A stretch of 47,480 nt of DNA from an uncultured Lachnospiraceae bacterium (lineage in GTDB: Bacteria; Bacillota; Clostridia; Lachnospirales; Lachnospiraceae). Below, one piece after another: positions 40,843 to 47,480 of the stretch. The notes beneath the pieces are model-generated. The model did not search any database, had not been told where the DNA came from, and saw nothing but the letters and a program-made list of their open reading frames with translations. The stretch is taken from NCBI GenBank assembly GCA_910579275.1, contig CAJTTO010000034.1:1-47480 (forward strand). Direction: 5' to 3'. The translations under genes and the position numbers were made by a program. Every line of letters begins with the position of its first letter. Within the stretch, counting starts at the first letter, position 1.

Positions 40843-41913
40843 CTACACTTTGATTACTTTGTGCCCTGCCGCCTTTAACAGACGGTTCATGACTGCCTGT
40901 CCATATCCTTTGTCCCCAAAAGAGTTTGAAAAACACTCGGAATAGATATGTGCGATGTTTTCATCATCAAACTCACGCAGAAATGTATACAGCTGTTTTG
41001 CGATAATCATGGTATCAACCCGGCTTCCCGCGTTTTTGATGCTGGAAGCCTTGTATTTCTGAAGCTGTTCCTCCGTGCTGATAACGCCGGTGCGCTCTCC
41101 GGCAGCCTCATGTAATGCAGCCTGTTTATTGATATACGCAGCCACCTTCTCAGGAGCACCCTCGACAACAACCAACTCGCCCTTTGGGGCATAATGACGG
41201 TATTTCATGCCGGGTGCCCGCGGCGCCTGCGCGGAATCGCCGTCAAAGACCGTGACGTCCATATCCACATCGCCGATAAGTCTCGCCATCATCCCCTGCG
41301 TGATATTCCCCGGCCGCAGTATCACCGGTATCTTGTGGGTCACATCCACAATCGTAGACTCAATCCCGATATCGGCCCCTCTGGAATCAATAATCATATC
41401 AATCCTGCCGTCCAAATCCTGTATGACATGTTTTGCAAGCGTCGGACTTGGCCTGCCGGAAAGATTGGCGCTCGGTGCAGCGACAAATCCCCCCGCAAAA
41501 CCGATAAACAGATTGGCGAGCGCGTGCAGCGGCATCCGCACTGCGACCGTGTCCAGACCGCCCGTTGTCTCATGCGGAACAAGATCCGTTTTCTCAAAAA
41601 CCATCGTAAGCGGTCCCGGCCAGTACATCCTTGCAAGTTCTTCTGCCTTCGGCGGTATGTCTTTTACAATTTTTCGAAGGTCATCCATATTTGAGACATG
41701 CACTATCAGCGGGTTGTCGCTCGGTCTGCCCTTTGCGGCATATATCTTTCTGGCGGATTCGGGATTTAACGCGTCTCCGCCAAGCCCGTAAACAGTCTCC
41801 GTCGGAAAAGCCACAAGACCGCCCCGCTTAATAATATTCCCCGCTTCTGTAAGTTTTTCCCGAATGCTTTCAGGTGCATCCGTCCCCTCTATGGCAACGA
41901 TTTTTGTTTCCAT
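40843..41913 (-). CDS. Threonylcarbamoyl-AMP synthase (Sua5/YwlC)
   Basis: 356 aa, forms threonylcarbamoyl-AMP from threonine, bicarbonate and ATP for the t6A37 tRNA modification. The TsaC/YrdC domain (about 20-215) includes GGLVAFPTETVYGLGGDA, AAKGRPSDNPLIVH and APSANLSGRPSPT. The C-terminal Sua5 domain (about 245-356) marks it as the long form typical of Firmicutes. GGAG lies about 11 nt before the ATG. It is first in the run with rpiB; the pair sua5-rpiB is common in Firmicutes. Confidence 0.94.
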   Translation of the reverse strand: METKIVAIEGTDAPESIREKLTEAGNIIKRGGLVAFPTETVYGLGGDALNPESARKIYAAKGRPSDNPLIVHVSNMDDLRKIVKDIPPKAEELARMYWPGPLTMVFEKTDLVPHETTGGLDTVAVRMPLHALANLFIGFAGGFVAAPSANLSGRPSPTLAKHVIQDLDGRIDMIIDSRGADIGIESTIVDVTHKIPVILRPGNITQGMMARLIGDVDMDVTVFDGDSAQAPRAPGMKYRHYAPKGELVVVEGAPEKVAAYINKQAALHEAAGERTGVISTEEQLQKYKASSIKNAGSRVDTMIIAKQLYTFLREFDDENIAHIYSECFSNSFGDKGYGQAVMNRLLKAAGHKVIKV

Positions 41914-42038
41914 ATCTATGTCATGCTCCGTTCTCGTTCGATTTGATTGTCCTATCCAGAATCCATGCGGCTGCCTGTTTCCTGCAATGCAGCACGTATC
42001 TGCACTGTAAAATCTCCATTTTTACATTTTTTAAAACT

Positions 42039-42047
42039 ATTTTAGCA
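42039..42047 (-). promoter_or_regulatory. Possible extended -10 promoter for the sua5 run
   Basis: TGCTAAAAT on the minus strand is an extended -10 (TGN plus TAAAAT) with a poor -35 (TTTAAT). It would give a leader of about 120 nt. Nothing else is seen in 41914-42078. Confidence 0.4.
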
Positions 42048-42078
42048 TACTTATTCCATTTATTAAAGATATTAATTT

Positions 42079-42111
42079 AAAAAAATTGTAACAACTTGTA
42101 ACAGTTGTCAC
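42079..42111 (-). terminator. Rho-independent terminator of the amidase gene
   Basis: On the minus strand GTGACAACT and AGTTGTTAC pair (9 bp, one G-U) around a 6-nt loop and are followed by AATTTTTTT. It lies 21 nt past the amidase stop and its 5' arm borders a fragment of the MITE end. Confidence 0.8.
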
Positions 42112-42129
42112 TGTTCAGACGTCCACCAA
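42109..42129 (+). repeat. Fragment of the MITE family end (copy D)
   Basis: CACTGTTCAGACGTCCACCAA matches the start of copy A at 20 of 21 positions. It stops 3 bp before the amidase stop codon and leads into the terminator stem. Confidence 0.6.
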
Positions 42130-42132
42130 GAT

Positions 42133-42852
42133 TCAGGAATTGATGACCTGCATTATCCCCATATAAATTGCCCACGCAACCCGCTCCTGATAATCCTCCT
42201 GCGTCAGCAGCTCCGCCTCAACCGGATTGCTCATAAACGCGCACTCGACAATCATAATCGGAACCGAGGTTTTCTTGAGCAGATAATAGCTGCTGTTATC
42301 CTTGGCGGCACGCTCCTTTTCGGGCTTTAGCGTCTTAATCAGCTGGCTCTGCATAATCTCGGCCGCCTCCCTGCCTTTTACGGAATCCTTATAGTAAAAC
42401 ACCTGCACGCCGCTGACGGAGGGGTCCGGATAACTGTTCTGGTGAATGCTCACTGCAAGCGCCGGTTTCGCCTCCTCGATTATGGCAAGGCGGTTCTTCA
42501 TATCACGAACCTTTTTGTTCGTATCCGTCTCTTTGTATAAGCCATTGTCATCTTTTCGCGTCATTACTACATTGATGCCGCTCTCCTTCAGGTTTCTTTC
42601 AAGTTTCAAGGCGATTGCGAGGTTGATATCCTTTTCGAGCGCATTGTTGATCCCTACTTTTCCGGGGTCAATCCCGCCGTGTCCGGCATCCACCACAACC
42701 GTTATCTCTCCTGTATTCCTGCCAAATATCTTTCTCGCGTGTTCCTCTATCGTGCTCACAAACTGTGCGGACTCCCTGGCTGCCACAATCATTGCCAGAA
42801 CCAGCAGGAATGCCAAAATTTTTGTCGTATTTTTACTGTGACCTGTGTTCAT
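42133..42852 (-). CDS. N-acetylmuramoyl-L-alanine amidase, CwlD-like (Amidase_3)
   Basis: 239 aa. An N-terminal hydrophobic segment (about 11-25) exports or anchors a zinc amidase domain: VVVDAGHGGIDPGKVG (first zinc His), EKDINLAIALKLERNL (Glu ligand), SIHQNSYPDPSVSG (second His) and VECAFMSNPVEAELL (catalytic Glu). Size and order fit CwlD, which makes muramic-delta-lactam in spore cortex; without other sporulation genes nearby this is only probable. GGGGAT precedes the ATG. In front lies a weak -10 (TATACT at 42885-42890). It is divergent from the chemoreceptor gene at 43136. Confidence 0.9.
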   Translation of the reverse strand: MNTGHSKNTTKILAFLLVLAMIVAARESAQFVSTIEEHARKIFGRNTGEITVVVDAGHGGIDPGKVGINNALEKDINLAIALKLERNLKESGINVVMTRKDDNGLYKETDTNKKVRDMKNRLAIIEEAKPALAVSIHQNSYPDPSVSGVQVFYYKDSVKGREAAEIMQSQLIKTLKPEKERAAKDNSSYYLLKKTSVPIMIVECAFMSNPVEAELLTQEDYQERVAWAIYMGIMQVINS

Positions 42853-43019
42853 TCCACATCCCCATACCCAAGAACTGTTGGTATAGTATATGAAAAGCGC
42901 CTTCGTTTCAGTACTGATGTCACTTCACGGCGCCTATATTGATTTGGGCATCGTCATATCAGAAATGAAGTGCAAAAAAACTCCTGCGCAAGCGACAGCG
43001 CACGATTTTTTACCATTTT

Positions 43020-43093
43020 ATTTGTCAAATATGCACATTTATTTTCCAACAAACGAGAAATTATTTGACAAATTTTGCACGAAAATATATTAT
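43020..43093 (+). promoter_or_regulatory. Chemoreceptor promoter with inverted repeat
   Basis: TTGACA (43065-43070), 17 bp and TATTAT (43088-43093) form a strong promoter 43 bp before the gene. ATTTGTCAAAT (43020-43030) and its complement ATTTGACAAAT (43063-43073) flank a 32-bp spacer, the second overlapping the -35, so a regulator could loop or bridge there. Nothing else is recognised in 42914-43019. Confidence 0.7.
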
Positions 43094-43135
43094 TATATTA
43101 TCTTTCTATAACAATAAAATTGAGGGGGACTTTTT

Positions 43136-44611
43136 ATGAATTTAGAAGTGTTAAAAAATGAAGAGCGGCGCATGAACATGATTATGTTCCTATTTATGAC
43201 AGCCATACCGATTGTTGCTTTTACATATGTGCTGTTGTTTAACGGCGGCAAAGCACGGGACGCAGTCGCGCTGATAATGACAGGGTGCAGTATCCTGATT
43301 AAACTGCTGCAAAAGCCGCTTGGAAAATACGCAAAGTACCTGTATATTTCCATTCTGCCCATCATGGGGGCTGTCGTTATCGTTGCCGGCACGCCTGCCT
43401 GCTTTGGGGCAATGGTAGAAGCCTACTTTCTGATTCTGTTTTTGGCTGTGCCATATTACGACTTGTCCGTAATAAAGGTATGCGCCGCATCTACTTTAAT
43501 CGCAAACATTGCTGCCATGATTTTTTTTCCAAAAGCATATTTTGCCATGTACACGCTTTCTATCTGGATATTTATCTGGATGGTCTATGTCCTTGCCATT
43601 CTCGTGGCGGCTTTTATCGTAACACGCGCTTGTTCACTGTTCTCGGCGGTGGAAAAGAAAGAAACCGAAGTCGAAGGGCTGCTTCAGAATGTCCGGAATG
43701 CGTTTGACGGACTGCAGCAATCATCAACGAGAATCTATGATGCCCTGCACGACTTTGAAAAAACCACCACCGGTATCGCCTCGTCAACCGAACAGATATC
43801 CAACAGCGCCAGCCAGCAGATTGACCAAGTGCGGGGCAGTCTCGAAATATTTAACGATTTAAATGATAAAATAGTGGATTCCGAAGATCGTGTTGACCAG
43901 ACAATGGAAAACATCCGCGATCTCAAAACCAAAAATGATGACGGCATCAAGGCGATTGAACAGCTTGCCAGAAAGTTTGGGGAAAACATTGAATCGACAA
44001 AAGTCGCCTCCGAGGGCATTACACTGTTAGCCCACAAGTCAAGCTCCATCGGCGAAATCATCGAAAGCATCGGGCAGATTGCAAAACAGACGAACCTCCT
44101 TGCCCTCAACGCGGCCATAGAGGCAGCAAGGGCAGGCGAGGCAGGAAAAGGATTCGCCGTCGTGGCGGACGAGATAAACTCCCTGTCATCGGAATCCGCG
44201 TCAGCGACCCAGAAAATCAACACGATTCTGAAAGACGTCATATCAAGCGTGTCGGAAATCAACAAAGTCATCGACAACAACAATGTCATTGCACAGGAAT
44301 CAAACGACAAGCTCGATGACACCGTAAAAATTTTTGAGACCATGCTCAACTCGTCAGAGGAAGTCATCAATGTGACAAGCCTCCTAAAAGAAGAACTGGA
44401 AAATATTATCGCCATCAAGGAGCGCCTGCTTCAGGCAATGCAGAGTGTCGAGGACATCTCACAGCAGTCTGTCCAGAATACGGCGGACATCAGCGCATCC
44501 ACGGCAGAACAGGCGGCAGGCATCGAACGCATTCTCAAATATATGGAAGATGTCCAAAACGGCATCGACCAGCTCTCCGCCGTGCTTAATTCCGACCATC
44601 CGGCTGAATAA
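43136..44611 (+). CDS. Methyl-accepting chemotaxis protein with six-helix membrane sensor
   Basis: 491 aa. Residues 13-175 form about six membrane helices with almost no outside domain, so the signal is probably sensed within or at the membrane. A coiled coil with methylation-type Glu/Gln heptads leads to the hairpin tip QTNLLALNAAIEAARAGEAG (near 319-338) and KGFAVVADEINSLSSESA, which binds CheA/CheW. GAGGGGGA precedes the ATG. It is monocistronic with its own strong promoter and terminator. The stimulus is unknown. Confidence 0.92.
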   Translation: MNLEVLKNEERRMNMIMFLFMTAIPIVAFTYVLLFNGGKARDAVALIMTGCSILIKLLQKPLGKYAKYLYISILPIMGAVVIVAGTPACFGAMVEAYFLILFLAVPYYDLSVIKVCAASTLIANIAAMIFFPKAYFAMYTLSIWIFIWMVYVLAILVAAFIVTRACSLFSAVEKKETEVEGLLQNVRNAFDGLQQSSTRIYDALHDFEKTTTGIASSTEQISNSASQQIDQVRGSLEIFNDLNDKIVDSEDRVDQTMENIRDLKTKNDDGIKAIEQLARKFGENIESTKVASEGITLLAHKSSSIGEIIESIGQIAKQTNLLALNAAIEAARAGEAGKGFAVVADEINSLSSESASATQKINTILKDVISSVSEINKVIDNNNVIAQESNDKLDDTVKIFETMLNSSEEVINVTSLLKEELENIIAIKERLLQAMQSVEDISQQSVQNTADISASTAEQAAGIERILKYMEDVQNGIDQLSAVLNSDHPAE

Positions 44612-44657
44612 AAAATGTGAAGTATTGAACTGTTTTGTTCAATACTTCACATTTTTT
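44610..44657. terminator. Strong bidirectional terminator
   Basis: A 21-bp perfect stem (44610-44630 with 44637-44657) and 6-nt loop, with A/T tails both sides, ends the chemoreceptor gene and the convergent zinc importer operon; it overlaps both stops. Confidence 0.92.
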
Positions 44658-45492
44658 ATCTCCGAATCCATTTTCCAATCAGACTGTTTCCCAAAAATAC
44701 CACAATATCCGCTGCCACGATGGTCGACCCGACCGGAGTGGAAAAAAGTATCGACAGCACAATTCCCACAAACGCACACAAAACAGATAAAACCGCGGCG
44801 TAAATGACCACTCCCTTAAAGTTCTGTATCACGCGCATCGCTGACAAAGCCGGAAAAATGATAAGCGCCGAAATCAAAAGCGAGCCGACAAGGTTCATGG
44901 CAAGCACAATGATTACAGCCGTGATAACCGCAATCAAATTATTGTACACGCCAGCCCTGAGTCCCGTCGCCCGCGCGAAATTCTCGTCGAACGTCACCGC
45001 AAAAATCCGGTTGTATAAAAGAATAAAAACCACCACGACAATAACCGACATCACCACGCACAGCCACACTTCGGCTTTTGTGAGTGTCAGAATGGATGTC
45101 GATCCAAAGAGCGTACTGCACACATCACCCGAAATATTTGCCGATGTCGAAAACAGGTTCATGACAAGATAGCCGACTGCAAGCGAGCCGACCGAGAGCA
45201 TGGCAATCGCCGCGTCCCCATGTATTTTCGGATTCTGCCCCGTCCTGAGAATCAGAATCGCTGCAAGCACCGTCACAGGCATCACCACAACAGAAGTGCT
45301 TCCGATATCAAAAAGCGTCGCAACCGCAAGCGCCCCAAACGCTACATGTGACAAGCCGTCGCCGATGTACGAAAAGCGCTTCAGCACCAGTGTCACGCCA
45401 AACAGCGCCGAACAAAGCGCAATCAGCGTCCCGACAACAAGCGCGTACCGCACAAAAGGATACGACAGATAAAATTGTAATGTCTCCACCAT
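44656..45492 (-). CDS. znuB: Zinc ABC transporter permease (ABC-3 family)
   Basis: 278 aa, about eight membrane helices. KRFSYIGDGLSHVAFGALAV and the later MNLVGSLLISALIIFPALSA are the family signatures of ZnuB/TroC-type permeases. Start 45492 is chosen because GGAGG lies 8 nt before; the longer frame reaches into the ATPase gene. It is the last gene of the znuACB operon, 32 nt after znuC. Confidence 0.92.
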   Translation of the reverse strand: MVETLQFYLSYPFVRYALVVGTLIALCSALFGVTLVLKRFSYIGDGLSHVAFGALAVATLFDIGSTSVVVMPVTVLAAILILRTGQNPKIHGDAAIAMLSVGSLAVGYLVMNLFSTSANISGDVCSTLFGSTSILTLTKAEVWLCVVMSVIVVVVFILLYNRIFAVTFDENFARATGLRAGVYNNLIAVITAVIIVLAMNLVGSLLISALIIFPALSAMRVIQNFKGVVIYAAVLSVLCAFVGIVLSILFSTPVGSTIVAADIVVFLGNSLIGKWIRR

Positions 45493-45524
45493 ATTTGATA
45501 CCTCCGTCCACGCAAGCTGACGCA

Positions 45525-46235
45525 TCAACTCATCTTTTCACCGTAACTTCCGAGTTCCTTCCAGAAGTCACTCTTTACATAGTCCTGTGTCGTCCCGACA
45601 AAAGACTTTTCCTTCTCCACATGAAGAATCCTGTCCGCATATTTCACAGCGGCATGTATGTCATGAGAAACCATAATAATTGTAAGGCCTTCCTTGTTCA
45701 GCTTCTTTATCAGCTGGTAAAACTCCGCCGTCACCCGCAGGTCAAGCCCTGTCACCGGCTCATCCAAAAGCAGAAGCTTCGCAGACGCGCACAGCGCCCT
45801 CGCCAGAAGTACACGCTGCTGTTGACCGCCTGAAAGATTCCGATAGCATTCCTTTTTCATGTTCCAGATATCCATTCGCTTCATGTTCTTTTCGGCAAGC
45901 AGCTTCTGTTCCTTATTAAAGAAGGGTCTCCTCCCGCATTTGGAGAGTGTTCCCGACAATACGATTTCCCACACGGATGCCGGGAAATCCTTCTGCACAA
46001 ATGTCTGCTGCGGAAGATAGCCAATTTCATATGCCGCCAGACCATCCCCATATGCTATGCTTCCTCCCATCAGCGGCGTAAGTCCCAGCAGGGTCTTCAT
46101 CAGTGTGCTCTTCCCTGCGCCGTTCTCTCCCACAATGCACAGATAATCGCCTTTGTCCACAGTAAAGCTGATGTTTTCCGCTACAGGCGTCCCCTCATAT
46201 CCCAGAATTAAATTGTCACACGTTATATATGCCAT
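45525..46235 (-). CDS. znuC: Zinc ABC transporter ATP-binding protein
   Basis: 236 aa. Walker A GENGAGKST, Q-loop YLPQQTF, signature LSGGQQQRV, Walker B LLLLDEP and the switch His in VSHDIH are all present. It energises zinc uptake with the permease and binding protein encoded either side. The start at 46235 has GGAGG 8 nt upstream; a GTG two codons earlier is too close. The length is normal. Confidence 0.93.
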   Translation of the reverse strand: MAYITCDNLILGYEGTPVAENISFTVDKGDYLCIVGENGAGKSTLMKTLLGLTPLMGGSIAYGDGLAAYEIGYLPQQTFVQKDFPASVWEIVLSGTLSKCGRRPFFNKEQKLLAEKNMKRMDIWNMKKECYRNLSGGQQQRVLLARALCASAKLLLLDEPVTGLDLRVTAEFYQLIKKLNKEGLTIIMVSHDIHAAVKYADRILHVEKEKSFVGTTQDYVKSDFWKELGSYGEKMS

Positions 46236-46270
46236 TCCCACAACCTCCCGTCGCCCTGCTATCTATTTGC

Positions 46271-47278
46271 CTAATTAGCTTTCCCAGATGTCAAGTTCAG
46301 CGCCTGCCCTAAAACATTCCTGTTATCCTCCATCGCTGACAGGTAGCTAAGTCCTGCCTTAATGTCTTTGCGCGACACGGACTGGAGCGAATTCAGCACA
46401 AGTATTTTCTGGTTTTTCTTTTCCGTATTCTCTATCAAAACCTGCGCCAGCCTGTCATCAGACCCATCCAGCACAATCACCGCTCCTGTCCCCAGCTCGT
46501 CCAGCTTGCCAGCCAGAAATGCAACCGTTCCGAAACTCGCTTCCGTCTCTGCGCTGCACCCCTCAAACGCAGCATAATACTTGATACCATAATCCTCCAC
46601 AAAATACCGAAACGGGAACCTGTCCGCAAACAGCAGTGTATCGTTCCTGCTTTCTTCCACAAGCTTTGTATACTGCCTGTCGAGCGCATCCAGCTCCGCC
46701 AGATACGCAGCGCAATTTTTCTCATACAGACTTGCATTGGCATCATCAAGCTCTACAAGCTGCGCAGTCATTTCCGCCACAATCATCCCCGCATTTCGCA
46801 GGGAAAGCCAGATATGTTCGTCATATCCCGCCGCATGTCCCTCATGCTCATGCCCCATGTGTTCAAAGCTTTCCAGATGCTCCTCCTCGACAAGGTTCCC
46901 GCTGACAACCTCCATCATATTGATAACCCGCATGTCGGAATTTACCGCCTCCGCCAGCGCGTCATCCACCCACACATCGGACTCGCCCCCGACATAGACA
47001 AACATATCGCAGTCCGAAACGTTGGCAATATCCAGCGCGGACGGCTGAAAATTGTGTAAGTCCCCGCCCTTATCCGTCAATAACGTCAGCAAAAAATTTT
47101 CCTCATTTCCCCGAACCAGATTTCTGACCCAGTCGTACTGCGGAAACGTTGTGCAGACAATGTGCAGGCGGCTGTCATCCGCGTCCGGCACCCTGCCGAC
47201 GGCGCATCCCGACAGCAGGCACATGCCAGTCACAACCATCGCAAGCATTTTTTTCCATTGCTTCCTTTTCATAATCAT
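46271..47278 (-). CDS. znuA: Zinc-binding lipoprotein of ABC transporter
   Basis: 335 aa, anchored outside the membrane. The lipobox LLSGC is followed by the cluster A-I (ZnuA-like) fold. Metal ligands are His at GGDLHNFQPSALD, the short His-rich loop HMGHEHEGHAAGYDEHIWLS, and a later Glu/Asp. The His-rich loop points to zinc rather than manganese. Start 47278 is chosen from AGAGG 7 nt upstream; a TTG two codons earlier and an ATG two codons later are alternatives. It is the first gene of the operon, under a consensus promoter and a Fur-family-like dyad. Confidence 0.93.
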   Translation of the reverse strand: MIMKRKQWKKMLAMVVTGMCLLSGCAVGRVPDADDSRLHIVCTTFPQYDWVRNLVRGNEENFLLTLLTDKGGDLHNFQPSALDIANVSDCDMFVYVGGESDVWVDDALAEAVNSDMRVINMMEVVSGNLVEEEHLESFEHMGHEHEGHAAGYDEHIWLSLRNAGMIVAEMTAQLVELDDANASLYEKNCAAYLAELDALDRQYTKLVEESRNDTLLFADRFPFRYFVEDYGIKYYAAFEGCSAETEASFGTVAFLAGKLDELGTGAVIVLDGSDDRLAQVLIENTEKKNQKILVLNSLQSVSRKDIKAGLSYLSAMEDNRNVLGQALNLTSGKAN

Positions 47279-47338
47279 TACCAAACCTCTGCATCTATTC
47301 TATACAAATTAAGTAGAGAAGACTCATCATGCAAAAAA

Positions 47339-47400
47339 ATAACAAAAAACGCAAATCATTTGCATTTTGTTATTATATACACATGTGCCGAAATTGTCAA
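47339..47400 (-). promoter_or_regulatory. znu promoter with Zur-like operator
   Basis: On the minus strand TTGACA (47395-47400), 17 bp and TATAAT (47372-47377) are a perfect consensus promoter. Just past the -10, GCAAATCATTTGC (47351-47363) forms a 6-1-6 palindrome with the AATNATT core of Fur/Zur boxes, extended by ATAACAAAA/TTTTGTTAT arms. It covers the start of transcription, so zinc-dependent repression is expected. Other Fur-family members cannot be excluded. Confidence 0.72.
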
Positions 47401-47428
47401 TAGCATCCTTGCAAAAGCAACCAAGTCC

Positions 47429-47458
47429 GTAACAGTTCAGCCTTCGGCTTCCTGTTAC
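47429..47458. repeat. Hairpin with GTAACAGTTCAG end
   Basis: GTAACAG (47429-47435) pairs with CTGTTAC (47452-47458); inside, AGCC pairs with GGCT. The sequence GTAACAGTTCAG resembles the MITE ends and the flank of copy B. It may be a remnant of the same family near the window end. Confidence 0.45.
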
Positions 47459-47480
47459 AGGCATCAAGCCATGCAAAACC

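Overview
The window looks like chromosome from a mid-G+C Firmicute, most likely a Lachnospiraceae-type gut anaerobe (Roseburia or Agathobacter relatives). The reasons are strong GGAGG ribosome binding sites, a large Gram-positive SRP RNA, a secreted pullulanase, an oleate hydratase, an F-type ATP synthase with a sodium-type c-subunit signature, several chemoreceptors, an HD-GYP regulator and a PASTA-less Ser/Thr kinase module. The species is inference; no rRNA or tRNA is present. Nearly all genes are on the minus strand.

Layout. 1-6362: a 56-residue gene of unknown function, a COG2509-type FAD protein, a membrane-anchored pullulanase and a DUF3048 lipoprotein. 6451-6717: SRP RNA (ffs), with its own promoter and a 143-bp MITE-like element just upstream. 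7041-17023: a 10-kb minus-strand cluster that looks like one envelope-modification operon: GtrII-type glycosyltransferase, methyltransferase, two tandem secreted SGNH-like/SH3 proteins, a Thr-Glu-repeat lipoprotein, an MBOAT O-acyltransferase, a second DUF3048 protein, a 33-residue mini-ORF, an AlgX/AlgJ-like protein and a conserved unknown. A divergent XRE regulator (17393-17719) faces it. The shared intergenic region carries four copies of a TCTC-N5-GAGA palindrome, two of them on a consensus promoter for the operon.

17836-25199: complete atp operon (atpZ, an atpI-like gene, then atpBEFHAGDC), with related hairpins in two intercistronic gaps. 25408-29084: signalling region with FIST and a soluble chemoreceptor in one unit, and HPt and an HD-GYP response regulator in a second unit with its own promoter. 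29211-31281: a second copy of the MITE, a DUF402 gene, and a pair made of a small MotA/ExbB-like membrane protein and a membrane-anchored LuxR-type regulator. 31308-32523: CDF metal exporter preceded by a NiCo (czcD) riboswitch. 32652-34616: oleate hydratase with an N-terminal membrane segment and a TetR-style operator in its promoter. 34733-41913: Sua5, RpiB, SleB-like hydrolase, FHA protein, PP2C phosphatase, Ser/Thr kinase and a small membrane protein, with a 156-bp palindromic element inserted before the last gene. 42133-44611: a CwlD-like amidase and a six-TM chemoreceptor. 44656-47400: znuACB zinc importer with a consensus promoter overlapped by a Fur/Zur-like dyad.

The strongest candidates for something undescribed are the XRE-controlled envelope O-acylation cluster with its operators, the MITE family with 8-bp target duplications, the FIST/chemoreceptor unit, and the MotA-like/LuxR membrane regulator pair. 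All calls come from reading the sequence; no database search was run.
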